Of a stretch of 64,000 bases of DNA, positions 1-12,705 are shown in pieces (position 1 is the stretch's first letter; each line of letters opens with the position of its first letter). The translations under genes were made by a program, and so were the position numbers. Source of the stretch: Mya arenaria (Eukaryota; Mollusca; Bivalvia; Myida; Myidae); NCBI RefSeq assembly GCF_026914265.1, contig NC_069130.1, positions 43,396,929-43,460,928 of the forward strand, given 5' to 3'. Below the pieces are notes generated by a model that saw only the letters and a program-made list of their open reading frames with translations, had not been told where the DNA came from and did no database searches.

Positions 1-26
1 TAGTAGTAATAGTAGTAGTAGTAGTA
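1..26. repeat. TAG trinucleotide microsatellite
   Basis: Seven or so TAG/TAA triplets at the window edge; the tract probably continues to the left. Confidence 0.8.
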
Positions 27-419
27 AGTTTTTAAGGATTAAAATTCGACATGTTGCATTTTATTGGGGTATGGTATGCAATGGGGCTGTTCAAAATGGG
101 TGGAGTCCGAAGTCGAATTTCAATACTTATATTTACAGTACTGTTAAGACCAAACTTTACACCCTTGTGCACTAGGAGTGAACTACTAGTGAACAATCTG
201 TGCACTATTGATAAACTAATGTAGTCTGTAGTTTATTTGATAAGCCAGTATTGATTTTTCTGGACCACTGAGATTGGCCTTACTATATTGATTTTATATC
301 ACTGATAAGATCTTTTCCTCTACCAGTTCATTTCAAACCTTGTGACAAAATCTTTTAGTATTCACTGATGACTTTATGATGTAAAGCCATTGTACTAGGC
401 TTATAAGACAAGGGGTTTC

Positions 420-1180
420 TATATTTGTCAATTTTATTTTATTGTTGATAAAAAAAGAATATTACATTTCTTAAAATAAATACATTAAGTTTATTTGTAA
501 GCCAATATTTTGAAACAGGAGTGTTATATAATATAATTATGTTACTATTATAACATCTGAACAATTATGACAAGGGGATACATGTACTATATTTTTCAAT
601 TTTATTTTATTGTTGATAAAAAAGAATATTACATTTCTTAAAATAAATACAATAAGTTTATTTGAAAGCCAATATTTTGAAACAGGTGTGTTATATTATA
701 TACTTGTGTCACTATTGTAACATCTGAACAATTATGACAATTTTTTGTAATTCAGACATTTGATTTAAGTCATTAAGTGATAACAAAATACTTATTCTGA
801 ATGCTTTGTATATACAGTTTACAGCACTATTTCTATCATAATATTTACAACACATAATACTGTTTTGCTCCCTTAACAGACGTAAGCTAGAACAGATGAA
901 ATGTCAAATTTCTTCCCAACAACTCATCACAAGTACACATTGTTTTTGTCCATAACACGCACACACTCAGCCCACACCTGATGATGTAAATCATTTTTTC
1001 GGGCCAGTAACTAAAGAAAAGGGGACCCGTCATTTACTGGTCATATTTGTCAATTTTTAATTCTAATGCAGATGAAATAAAAATAAAACATTTCTTAAAT
1101 AAATTATTTCTTAGCCAATATTTTAAATAAGAGTGTTATAAATATAATTGTGATACTATTGTAACATCCAAACAATTATG
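420..1180. repeat. Three diverging copies of an about 170-bp AT-rich unit
   Basis: Copies begin near 423, 592 and 1045. Each runs from an ATTTGTCAATTTT start through GCCAATATTTTGAA to ACAATTATGA. The first two are nearly identical and adjacent. The third is more diverged and separated by about 300 bp containing nothing I recognise. Confidence 0.75.
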
Positions 1181-1861
1181 ATTTTTTTGGTAATTCTAAA
1201 TCCTACGTATAAAAGTGAACAGCACTGTTATATATTCAAACTGTAAATACAAAATCATTGTATCATTTATGATAAAAAAAAGTAAATGTGATTTAACAAA
1301 AGAAAAAATGCATGCGGTTGAAAAAAGATCTTGCCTTAATTAGAATAATTTAAAAATAGTAGCTCAAGCTATTTTTCAGATTTTTTTTACGTAACTATAT
1401 TCACGATTTATTTCATTAACTTTCCATAAATAAACATCTTTAAAGCCTAGTTTTAGCATTTGATACTGAATATATCTATTTATCTTTTTCTATAAAAATA
1501 GCACAAAGGGAATTGTCCTACCAAATGGCCAACTAACCAGGCATTAAAATTAATTGAATATCAGCAAAATGATAAAATGCTTATTCATACTTTTGTAATG
1601 AGATTACCCATTGTAACAGTGTTAGCCCCAATAGGTCAGAGCCAATAAACAATACACAGGAAGTATCAGGAACCCTGCTGTGATAACATTCAAAATGGCA
1701 AAAGATGAAATTATCCTATGCATTCAAGCATTAACCAGGCATTACAATGAATATTATTTCATATTAAACTTGCTATTTGATGTTAAAATTCATGATATGC
1801 ATGGTAAATATTAAATATCTCCACTCTTAATAATTTGATTAACAAATGATGAAAAGTGTCA

Positions 1862-2230
1862 TTTAAGATGCAGAATAAGATTTACCAAAATTAATAATAT
1901 TGTTTTAATATTCCAAAAAGGATGAATAAATGTCAAAAACAATGGTTCTTATAAGGGTACCGAATTTAATTTGAAAGAAATGAGCATAAAACACGCTATC
2001 TCTACCTTATGAGACTATTGTAGACTACAGTAGTGTACAGTAAATCTTTTAGCATTCACCAATCATTTAATATTTTTTGCGCTTTCTGCTGTTAAATTCA
2101 CGGTTACAATCTTGTTATCAGTAGTTAATATTTTCCATTAATGCCTTATTTAGTAGGTAGTTAATGGTTTATCAGTCAAAATTTATGTTTGTTATTCATT
2201 CATTGATTTTGAATAAAAGTGTCACTTTAA
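1862..2230 (+). mobile_element. MITE family A, copy 1 (about 370 bp)
   Basis: This family has imperfect inverted ends (TTAAAGATGCACTCTTA and TAAGAGTGTCACTTTA) and a shared core containing GGTTCTTATAAGG, CTTATGAGACTATAGTAGA and AGCATTCACCAATCATTTAA. It occurs seven times in the window (also 7619, 24669, 25149, 29563, 40204, 43960). No coding capacity. Its left end here is decayed. Confidence 0.75.
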
Positions 2231-2895
2231 GAAATAGTATTTTTATTTTATTATGCAGTTGCAACACAAAATATAATAAAAATTAACTATTTTCCATCTT
2301 TTATTAAAACATATTTGTTTGCATAGAACTCTTCTCTAAAACAAAATTCGTAAAAAATATATTGAGTTTCCTTCAAAGGCCTAGTTTTAGGAATGGTGTC
2401 ATGTTAATTGTCTGCTGTGTATCCCTTGTTTATTGCACTAGTGTCATTGCAGGGGCCAATTTCCTGTGTATTTGTTTATTGGCTTGGCCATTTAGAGTTG
2501 ACAACATTTAGAGTAGAAAATAGCATGAGCTCATTAATACACAACCACTTCTTGCATAAACATATATGCATAGCAAATGTATTAATTTGACTGATTGGGA
2601 GTAAATAATAAACAAAAAAATAAAAAGGGTTTTATTCCATTTAAGTTGTAAAATATAAATAATTTTAATGGGATATTATAAATAATACTACCCATATTCT
2701 TATTCTAAAGCATTTGATGGTTAGCAAGAGGCAATAAAGATAAAAATCAATACACAGTGTACTATGGGGGGGGGGGGGCTCTTAAAGAAGGCTTAAATTA
2801 GCCTTCAATGGATAGTATTTCATTAAATAATGGAGCAGCATAACCAATAATACAAAATGCCTAAAATATACGTTTATCTATTATGTGTATCAATA

Positions 2896-3150
2896 ATATC
2901 TACAAAATTTAGTGACATTTTACCTAAAATAACCTAAAATATATATATTACTCTATAATACTCTATTTAGACAAATCGAGATTTTCTGAATAAATAGACA
3001 AATCGAGATTTTCTGACTTTGTAAAAGTGCCGTAATTCATAGTTATTTATGCTAGATAGTTGGTATGAGTGACCCTTTGATGAATCTGAAGAAAAAAATT
3101 ATATATTTTAGGTTATTTTAGGTAAAATGTCACTAAAGTTTGTAGAGGTC
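2896..3150. mobile_element. Inverted-repeat element with about 45-bp arms
   Basis: The left arm at 2896-2945 (TTAGTGACATTTTACCTAAA) is matched in reverse at 3106-3150 (TTTAGGTAAAATGTCACTAAA). The roughly 150-bp interior contains a directly duplicated GACAAATCGAGATTTTCTGA. The structure is MITE-like; only one copy is seen here. Confidence 0.65.
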
Positions 3151-3736
3151 AAAATTCAGCACATTCCCTTCAAGTCACTGTGCATCCGGCACATGTGTAT
3201 ATGATATAGTTTACTTCCGTGTAATAGAAAAAAACAAACAAGTTATGCATGAAAAAAAAGAAAGTAAGTAAATTATTAAAAAACTTGGTGTAGATCGATA
3301 TTACCACCATCTTATAATTCAGTAACCATATTATTTCGTCGCCTATTTCAAGGTAAGAACACTGCGTAGGGGGTCGAATTTTTGTAACGAGCGCTACCAG
3401 TCACATTGATCATCAGAGTTACTTCCCCTGATAAATCGAGAAATTATTTTTTTCTGTATTTTCTTCCCTACTTTGATTCTATAGAGGATTAAATTTGCGA
3501 GGTATGGCCACGAGTATCTTAAGAACATGTTTGAGTATTTTGATTACCATTGCACGTGTCCATAACTGTGATTTAAATGCAATCGTATTTCTAATTTGTT
3601 TCGGACACGGAGCAATTCGGATAACACTTGATGTTAAAATTGTTAAGTAAATATAAAAGACACTATTTGCTATTGGTGGACTGTAACAGGGAAAACCCAC
3701 ATAACAATTCAGTAATACCTGTGACAACCAGACATT

Positions 3737-4415
3737 AGTCCAAATAATTGTATGTTGACTGCCTTTTTTTTACGATTTTTGATATGGCAAATCCTTCACA
3801 TATAAATTGTTTTGTACCAAAAGCGGCTAGTTATTCCGATCAGGATTCCGGGTTAAAGCATATTGCCTCTATAAAATATTATATAAACAAGAAAAATTAC
3901 GAGATAATGTTATTAAACATTAGTTCCGTAAATAAAAAAAAATAATATTCAACAAATAATAATGAGTTTGATGGGTTTTCTTCATTTCATTCTGTCATAA
4001 ATTATGAAATATACTTAAAAGGCACCTGCAAGGCTGCAGTTAACAGTTTTAAAACAATCAGAACAATTCGCCCATGGCTGAGTTGTAGTCCAAATAATTG
4101 TATGTTGACAATATTTTTTTTACGATTTTCGATATGGCAAATCCTTCACATACAAATTGTTTTGTACCAAAAGTGGGTAGTAATTCCGATCGGGATTCCG
4201 GGTTAAAGCATATTGAGTCTATAAAATATCATAAAAACAAGAAATATTACAAGATAATGTTATTTTATATTAGTTCCGTACACAAAAACATAAATATCCA
4301 ATGAGTACTATGAGTTTGATGGGTTTTTCTTCGTTTCATTCTGTCAAAACATAATGATATATACATGCAAGGCTGTAGTTCACAATTTTACATCAATCGG
4401 AACACTTTGGCCATG
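3737..4415 (+). repeat. Tandem duplication of an about 351-bp unit
   Basis: Two copies begin at about 3737 and 4088 with GTCCAAATAATTGTATGTTG. Both include TTTTGTACCAAAAG and GATTCCGGGTTAAAGCATATTG. Short open frames (65 and 68 codons) recur at the same place in both, but they share no start context and look incidental. Confidence 0.75.
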
Positions 4416-5793
4416 GTGCATGTATTTACGTGGTCTATCTCGAAGCTTGTCACAGGTGGCCGAGTTATTATGATAGTGTCGATTTGTTCTGCTTGGCATA
4501 ATTGTTGTCTGTGTCAGTCAAGATTTGTTTTATTGGAAAGCTTTGCACTTAATATAGATATAAACCTTTATTATCCAGTTCAAACATAAAATACTTCACT
4601 AAATACAATTTCAATATTCTTCAAACCCCCTGGATTTTGCACAAACCCGTTAAGACTTAAGGGATTGGAAAAATTCCGTAAAACAAGTCTATTATTTTAG
4701 ACTAAACCAGACCTCTGCTAAGAAAGCCTTTATCAGTTGAGCAAGCCTTGCATCAAATGTCAAAAAGTATCGGTATTGGTAGTAACAGGCATAGGCTAAC
4801 TGGTTGAATGCCAGAATCTGAACATTTTTAAGACTATTGTCTTAAAGAGTTTTGTCAGGAAATTTATCCAATTTTAATTGAGATATTGTGCAAACAAACA
4901 GATATACAGAAAAACAACCTCGTGAAGTGTCCGATATTGCTTACACAACCTGTTAATACTTGCCCCTCGAAATCACATGTATATGAAATCATGATTAATA
5001 CCAATATTAATTCAATTTAACAATTACCTATGGAGTTAGAGTTTGTTTCTCAAAAGTTCAATGCTGTTTTTCAAACACAGAATTCACAAAAGAAGTGAAG
5101 TGAAGTGAGATTTCTTATTATAAAAATGTTGAATGTAGGTCAACATAACGTTGAAGTGTCATTCCTGTATGATTGACCATGTATAAGGTCATGATGACTC
5201 ATCTTATCCAGTGCTCCAGCCAGGTTTTGAAAAGGGCAAGGTGATACATCAGAAAGGGCACTTGAGATGCACATTGAATGAGCCTTAAATTGCGGCACTT
5301 GCATGGGCCAATGTTCAATTTTTATTTAATATGTGCTGTATCTACTTTAAATACTAAATAGTTTGTTATGAATATCTTAGCTGTTTTCTTACTTCAGTGT
5401 CAAAATTATGTACATTTATTTGTTTATACCTATTTCTGAAAACTTACTCTGTCAAACAAAAGGGCATAGCAGGGTGTAGTAAAAAGGCAGCAGAGTGCTG
5501 CAAAAGGGCAGCGGGGGTCCCTCATCCTGCTATTTAGACCGAGCCAGAGCGCTTATATCCTGTAAAAGTTTACAACTTTTGCAAAGACCATTCTCATTCA
5601 TCAGAGGTTTGATAAATGAATGATAAATCTAAAGCATAAAGCATTTCTCGATTTATCACTCTGGTGTACGAGATTGGCAAAGACTGACTAAGATTTTATT
5701 TCAAATGTTTTTCTTTCAGGTTGCCTAACTTCCCAGTAGTTTTATTGCAATCAATGCAGTGGTTCTTCCTATCACACTGGCTAAAGAGAATGC

Positions 5794-8700
5794 ATGTTGG
5801 AGGACACACAGCGACCCAGTGAGCAGAAGGGTTCGGTGCAGAGAGTTGGAGAATTCATGTTGAGGCAGGCAAAGGTGTTTTTTGGATCGTTCAGAGGTGA
5901 ACATATCTTTTTTATATATTTAGGTGTACAATTGATAAACTGGTAAAAGGCTCTCCCAACAGCACTTTGTTTCTGAAAACAAAGTCCGGGTAGACATGGC
6001 TTGATGTGGGGATTCTACTAGAAGTCACTTGGTGAGAGGTCTGGGTTGTATTGTGGATGTTGTAAAACTCCAAGACTGTACTGCAGTCATCGGCATTAGT
6101 CTTTTTGGATGAATATAAGCCCGAATTCATATATATATATTTCTGCTTGGCATCACATTTTTGAACAAGCCCAGCTGTATAAAACCCAGAGTTTGAATTT
6201 GAATTTGCAGGCTTGTGCTAATTTTGACCACTGTTACTGTTGCAAATATTCCATAACTACAATAGTGCAGAGTAGTGTGTGGATGCAACAAGTTGACCCC
6301 AGCCACCCTGGAATGTTGGCACCCTGGGTCTTGTTATTATTGTGGTCCAGAACATTGATCTCTATAAAATATCATTATGCCTGTGGCACTCATGTGCTCT
6401 TGGACTTATACCGTAGCCATAAAAAATAGATGCATGGCAAGCCTGACACTTACGCTTCCATTATATTCACCAACACACAACGCAACATCGTGCCAACAAG
6501 AGTGACTTTGTATAAGTTATCATAATTTTCTTCAAAATTGTTGTAAAATATATAATGTTATTAATTGTATGCTTTACCTGTAACATGTGCACGAGGAAAC
6601 CATGATTTCGCAGGTATGATGCCATTACTAATTAGTTTAACTATCCTTTCAGCCTTAACATATACATTTGGTTGAGGTTACCTGACCTTACCTACAAAAT
6701 AGGCGTCAACTCTACCGTTTTTGTAGTCAGGTGGAAAAAAAAAAAAACTTTTTTAGTGTGTGTTTCAATTTGTTGTTGAAAACCTTTTAAGCTTCTGACC
6801 CCAATTTCTTGAAACTTCTTATGGTTAACAGGCTTAAGTACAATGTAGCTTTAATTTCAATAGGCCAAAAGACATACATGTACTTAAACTTGATTTGGAT
6901 TAATAAAAAAAAAAAATTGTTATTATCATAAAGATAATTCCTATTTAAAGTCTAAAAAATCTTAAAGAATGGAAATATAACGCAAATTTTACAAAAACAA
7001 AATTAGTGAGCTTAGCTTAATCCTGTTATAGGAGACTTGAGAAGTTTCGAGAAATTGGGGTTAAAAGATCACTTTAACAACATTCCCAAAAGATGACAAT
7101 ATCATTGTTACATAAAGCCTTTGGTTTTTGCTTTCAGGAAAGTCATTCAGGGAACAGATGAAGACAAAGAACTTCTATGTTTTGGTGTTGTTTATCCTCG
7201 CAACATTAACAACATTATACATCCTTGTCGACCCGTCACCCAACCTCCACACCATCGTCACAGAAACACATCGTCAAATATCGAACATCCATATTCCAAC
7301 AAACATACGTCAAACCAAGAAAGAACTGCTTGAAGTTGACAAAAAATATCTCGACATTTTGGATTTTCCATATTCAACGATTAAACCCCCTTTAACAGTT
7401 GTGCCAAAAAATGTCACAAGGGCTGTTAGAGCTAAAAGACTTCTGGATGCCGAAGTTCTAGCGAAAGATCCCGTGATTGTCGTTCCATTGTTATCTGGCT
7501 GTTATGACGAGGCAGTCAGGTTCCTTAATTCCGTAAAGAAGTATGTTCCGAAGAAGCTGGTTGTGTTCTACGATCTTGGGATCAGTGGCAAGGAAAATAC
7601 TATGGTAAGGCTGTGTAGCTTAAAGATGCACTCTTTCTCCTAAATAAAGTTTACCACAATTAATATTTTTTTTTTGATATTCCAAAAAAGGAAGAATCAA
7701 TGTCAGAAACAATGGTTCTTATAAAGGATATCAAGTTTAATTTGAAAGAAATTAGAATAAAACAAGCTATTTCTATTCCACCTTATGAGACTATAGTAGA
7801 CTACAGTAAATCTTTTAGCATTCACCAGTCATTTAATATTTTTTGCACTCTCTGCTATTATTCACAGTTACAATTGTGTTACCAGTAGTTAATATTTTCC
7901 ATAAATGCATAATTTAGTTAGTAGTTTAAGGTTTATCAGTCAAAATTTATGTTTGTAATTTACATGTGTAAGTATTGATTTCGAATAAGAGTGTCACTTT
8001 AAGGAAATCCATCCATCATTAATACTAAAAATATTGGTTAAGTTTTATTTTAATGTTACAATATGTTATGTTTGATAAATTTGAATTATTCCAGAGATCT
8101 TGTTATTTAAGGAACAAATTAATAAAATTACTATAAAATCATGGTAAATTAAAATAACTATATAATCCAGTGATTTTTTTGGAATTATTTTTACTGCCTG
8201 TGCCTTGCAAATTGGGAAAACAAGTCACTTTGGAAAAAATACAAAATGAGGCCAAAACAAATAATTGCAAATAAGCATGTTTTTAACTTTTTTATGTATA
8301 CAATTACATTATGCTGTGAAATTCATTGCTTTTTTATTCATTAACGAAAATCTGCATTGATAAATTGGGAAAAAATTAGATCAAATAGGGAAAATATTAT
8401 AAAATTTTGGGAAAAATGGACAGATTTTTGCAAGGGGAAACAGCCTTTAGAAGGCAGTAAATTGCACCAAAATAATCACTGTAATCATGGTAAAATTACT
8501 AAATAATAATGGTAAAATAACTATATAATCATGATAAAATTTTGTTCTAACACCTACATGTAGCCTATTTGTGGAAAACTTTTCCTTGTTTGAAGAAAAC
8601 TTCTCCCTCTTTGTGGAGAACTTCTCCATGTTTGCAAAAATCCTTTCCCAGTTTGTGACAAACTTCTCCCTCTTTGTGGAAATATTCTCCCAGTTTGTAA

Positions 8701-11700
8701 TTTTAAGACCTCTCACTGTTAGTGAAAAACTTCTCCCTGTTTGTGATCAATTCTCCCTGTCTATTGAAAACTTCGGTAATAAACTTCTCCATTGGTGGAA
8801 AACTTCTCCCTGTTTGTGGTTGGAACACTTCTTACTGTTTATGGAAAAAACTCCCTGTTTGTGGAAAATCTTCATGTTTGTGGTACACCTCTCTGTTTGT
8901 TGTTAGCATCTCATTGTTTGTAAAGGATTCTCCATGTTTTCAAAGTCGATCTGTTTTCCTTCCAGATAATATTTCAGTGGTTACTTTTTACATGTGTATG
9001 ACCTTTATTTACAGCTATCAAAAGCGTGCAATGGTAGCGTATACAACTGTGAAGTGAAGACGTTTGTCTTCAACAGATACCCTTCACATGTACGCTCGAA
9101 CAGTCTGGGGGCGTATGTACCTCTCCTTTTACAGGTAAAATATCAAATGATGTCAATTACTGCCTGAACAAATTATGTCTCCCCCTCTCTGGGGGAGACA
9201 TATTGTTTTTGCCCTGTCCGTCAGTCCGGTAGTCCGGTAGTCCGTCAGTCCGTCAGTCCGTCCGTACGTCACACTTCGTTTCCGATCGATAACTGGAAAA
9301 CCGCATGACCTAGGATCACCAAACTTGGTAGGGAGGTTGGTCATGAGGTGTAGAAGATCCCTATTGTTTTTGGGGTCACTAGGTCAAAGGTCAAGGTCGC
9401 GGCGACCCCCAATGTAAAAAACATTTCCGCTCAATATCTTGACAATGGTTTGACCTAGGTTCACCAAACTTGGTAGGGAGGTTGGTCATGAGGTGTAGAA
9501 GATCCCTATTGTTTTTGGGGTCACTAGGTCAAAGGTCAAGGTCGCGACGACCCCCAATGTAAAAAACATTTCCGCTCAATATCTTGACAATGGTTTGACC
9601 TAGGTTCACCAAACTTGGTAGGGAGGTTGGTCGTGAGGTGTAGAAGATCCCTATTGTTTTTGGGGTCACTAGGTCAAAGGTCAAGGTCGCGGCGACCCCC
9701 AATGTAAAAAACATTTCCGCTCAATATCTTGAGAATGGTTTGACCTAGGTTCACCAAACTTGGTAGGGAGGTTGGTCGTGAGGTGTAGAGGATCCCTATT
9801 GTTTTTGGGGTCACTAGGTCAAAGGTCAAGGTCGCGGCGACCCCCAATGTAAAAAACATTTCCGCTCAATATCTTGAGAATGGTTTGACCTAGGTTCACC
9901 AAACTTGGTAGGGAGGTTGGTCGTGAGGTGTAGAGGATCCCTGTTGTTTTTGGGGTCACTAGGTCAAAGGTCAAGGTCGCGGCGACCCCCAATGTAAAAA
10001 ACATTTCCGCTCAATATCTTGAGAATGGTTTGACCTAGGTTCACCAAACTTGGTAGGGAGGTTGGTCGTGAGGTGTAGAGGATCCCTATTGTTTTTGGGG
10101 TCACTAGGTCAAAGGTCAAGGTCGCGGCGACCCCCAATATAAAAAACATTTCTGCTCAAAATCTTGAGAACGGTTTGACCTAGGTTCACCAAACTTGGTA
10201 GGGAGGTTGGTCATGAGGTGTAGAAGATCCCTATTGTTTTTGGGGTCACTAGGTCAAAGGTCAAGGTCGCGGCGACCCCCAATGTAAAAAACATTTCCGC
10301 TCAATATCTTGAGAATGGTTTGACCTAGGTTCACCAAACTTGGTAGGGAGGTTGATCATGAGGTTTAGAAAACTCCTATATTTTGGGGGTCACAAGGTCA
10401 AAGGTCAACGTCGCTGTGACCTCTAATGTAAAAAAATATTTCCGTGCAATATCAGGAGAATGCTTTGATCTAGGTTCACCAAACTTTGAAGTGAGGTTGG
10501 TCATGATGTCTAGTTGATTTTGCAATCAGTTGGTCAAAGGTCAAGGTCACTGACCTTGAGGTGAAGAACCGGTTTCTGCTCAATAACTCAAGAACGTTTA
10601 CACCCAGGAACTTCATACTTGGTATGCCAGTTAGTCATGACTAGTTGATGGCCCCTATTGATTTTGGGATCCATCATTGATTATTTCTCACCTACGACCA
10701 CACAATGGGGGAGACATGCGCTTTTTCAAAAAAGCAATCTCTAGTTGTATTTCTTTTGCATGCCAAATAAGAGGGTAACCTATTTATGAATAAAAATTAA
10801 CCTTGGCCATAACTTAGATAATGTTCAAGATATTGTGATGAAACTCACATGTTGCCAGTTACAAGATGTACATTTATCGCAAGGCTCACTTTAATAATTA
10901 TAGAGTTGTGCACCTTGTTTAGGAAAAAAGCAGACTAGCATTGGCGTTCACTCCACCGTTGTATAGTAAAATTTCGACAGGATCGAGTCATTTAGTGTGG
11001 ATGCTGCTTGTATCAAATTAAATATTATACAGGGTACACATGCATCTATTGACATTTTGTGTTTTAAGAGTTTAATGTTTTTTTTATTGGCATGAAGGTA
11101 AATACTTATTTTTTTGAATATTTCAAATTCTTATATTTTCAAGAGCAGAATACCATGTGTTAATGAAATAATTAATTAAATTAAGCCCTTTCCAGAACTT
11201 AGGAGTCTGAATCAGTAATTAAGCTTATTAAAGCTGATCTCTCACAGATTTACCGTCTTGACAACTTTTTCAATTTTTGTCTTGTAATGAGCCAATTTTT
11301 GCTTAAATATCTGCAAACCAGTGATATAAGGCTGCTGACAAAAGATCAGATCGCAAATTTTCATTTCCTTTCGAAAATGAATGTTTTATGGCTTAAAGCG
11401 TTACTAACGGTTTAAGAAAAATGCATAAAACATCAAATTTTGAACTTAAATATGAAAATCTGCAATCTGTTTTTTTGCCAGCAGTCTTATATCATTTGTT
11501 CCCATGCGTTGTAGCATAAAAAAAGTTGTCAAAACATGCAAATTGTGAAAGTGCAGCTTTTAAGACCTGATATAAATCAGACAGATGATTTCGCATTCTA
11601 CGGTTGAATACTGACCTTGTTTTCTTTCCAGGAGAGTCTAAACTCTTACCACGCTGTTATATGGTCCAACCCACAGGAATACTTCATCAATGGAATGCAA

Positions 11701-12177
11701 AGTATCGCCGGTGTGATTTCAAAGGCCAGGGAGATTGGAATAGTCGCGTGGTCAATCAAAGATACAACATCTAGTATAACTTATTTCAAGATGTACACAT
11801 TTTTTGATGTCAAAAAGGAGCAGTATTATTTCCACAGGGCGGTGAAAACTAGCCATCTAGTTGTGTTTAATACCGAAAAGGTTCGGACGAAAATAATGCT
11901 GCCATGGATAAAATGTGCGTTAGTAGAGGAGTGTATTAGTCCTACCGGTTCGCAAAACTCTGGTGGATATTGTAGCGAAAAACGACCAAGGTATTTGTAT
12001 TCGGGATGCCATCATTACGAACAGTCGGCGCTTAATTTGATCTTAGGGAAAGAGTTTAGCTTTGTGGAGACACCTTATATCGCTGATGAAGAAATATTCG
12101 GGGTGGAAAGCACCAACAAATCTGTGACTTCATCGATAATGGTGACGAAAGAGGATGATGCTCAAACCATATCTTAA
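5794..12177 (+). CDS. DUF1647-type glycosyltransferase-like type II membrane protein, four exons, 411 aa
   Basis: Coding exons are 5794-5896, 7138-7604, 9015-9134 and 11632-12177; all borders are GT-AG and the phases fit, giving 1236 nt including TAA. The ATG at 5794 is chosen because an in-frame TAA lies just upstream in the same exon, which probably starts at an acceptor ending at 5719; in-frame ATGs at 5857 and 7158 are alternatives. Seen: a basic cytoplasmic N-terminus of about 46 aa, one hydrophobic signal-anchor (residues 47-65), then a lumenal domain with YDLG (179-182), FNRYPSHVR (209-217), a WIKCAL...CISPTGS block (322-337) and CHHYEQSALN (356-365). From memory of the family, these blocks match DUF1647 (PF07801), proteins thought to be Golgi glycosyltransferase-like. 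No DxD motif is visible; the family's acidic W-D-S position reads W-S-N (241-243). Substrate unknown. Introns are full of repeats. Confidence 0.78.
7619..8002 (+). mobile_element. MITE family A, copy 2, next to an exon donor
   Basis: This copy starts with TTAAAGATGCACTCT only 14 bp downstream of the GTAAGG donor of the second coding exon of the DUF1647-type gene and ends with GAGTGTCACTTTAA. It has the same core as the other family A copies. Confidence 0.8.
8570..8950. repeat. Degenerate about 24-bp minisatellite
   Basis: The motif AACTTCTCCCTGTTTGTGGA repeats about 15 times with many substitutions, within intron 2 of the DUF1647-type gene. Open frames on both strands over this array (89-111 codons) are by-products. 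Confidence 0.7.
9176..10716 (+). mobile_element. GGTCA-rich element with TIRs and nine 145-bp tandem units
   Basis: The ends are TGTCTCCCCC (9176-9185) and GGGGGAGACA (10707-10716). A TCCGTCAG-rich stretch follows the left end. Then about nine 145-bp units start near 9290; AAACTTGGTAGGGAGGTTGG recurs at 9321, 9466, 9611, 9756, 9901, 10046 and on, the last two diverged. Each unit carries AGGTCAAAGGTCAAGGTCGC. The element sits in intron 3 of the DUF1647-type gene. Four 61-codon open frames on the - strand are periodic by-products. Confidence 0.85.
11228..11563 (+). mobile_element. MITE family B, copy 1
   Basis: Palindromic element with ends like TTAAAGCTGCACTCTCACAG and CTGTGAGAGTGCAGCTTTAA. 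The middle has a second symmetric part, CGTTACTAACGGTTTAAG. This copy is in intron 3 of the DUF1647-type gene, about 70 bp upstream of its last exon. Other copies are at 12319, 23670, 44063 and a fragment at 49092. Confidence 0.8.
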
Positions 12178-12318
12178 ATATCTGTTTGAATTAAGTTCTA
12201 TTTTAATTGTAAAGTTTATACATGTATGTACGAACTCTGTTTGTACATGTATGTATCAACTCTGAGCTATGAGTTTTATTTGGCTCGCTTAACTTATTAT
12301 GATTTGAAAGAGAAACAC

Positions 12319-12705
12319 ATTAAAGCTGCACTCTCACAGATTGAACCTTTTGACAACCTTTTTATTTTGTGTCTTGGAATGAGCCAATTTTTGCGAAAAA
12401 TGCATGGAAACCAGTCATCTAAGACTACTGACAAAAAATTAGGTCGCAGGTTCTCATATTTATAATAAAAAATAGAGGTTTTATGCATTTTTCTTGAAGC
12501 GTTTAGTACTTACTTAGTAACGCTTTTAGCCATAAATAATTTCTTTTTGAACAAACATATGAAAAAAATGTGATCTAATCTTTTGTCAGCAGTCTTATAG
12601 TCTTATTTCACTGGTTTTTTAGATATTTACACAAAATTGGCTCATTCCAAGACAAAAAATAAAAAAGTTGTCAAAACGTTCAATATGTGAGAGTGCAGCT
12701 TTAAA
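12319..12705 (+). mobile_element. MITE family B, copy 2
   Basis: Starts TTAAAGCTGCACTCTCACAG and ends GAGAGTGCAGCTTTAAAG. It lies about 140 bp after the stop of the DUF1647-type gene, probably in or beside its 3' UTR. Confidence 0.8.

Noticed and set aside
7121..7333. Overlapping frame in a different phase at the second DUF1647-type coding exon
   Set aside because: Shadow frame; the membrane-anchor frame is the one that joins in phase with 5794-5896 and 9015-9134.
9529..10149. Four near-identical 61-codon frames on the - strand
   Set aside because: One frame per 145-bp unit of the GGTCA-rich element.
11617..11631. Extension of the last DUF1647-type exon to the left
   Set aside because: These bases are the pyrimidine tract and AG of the splice acceptor; the exon starts at 11632.
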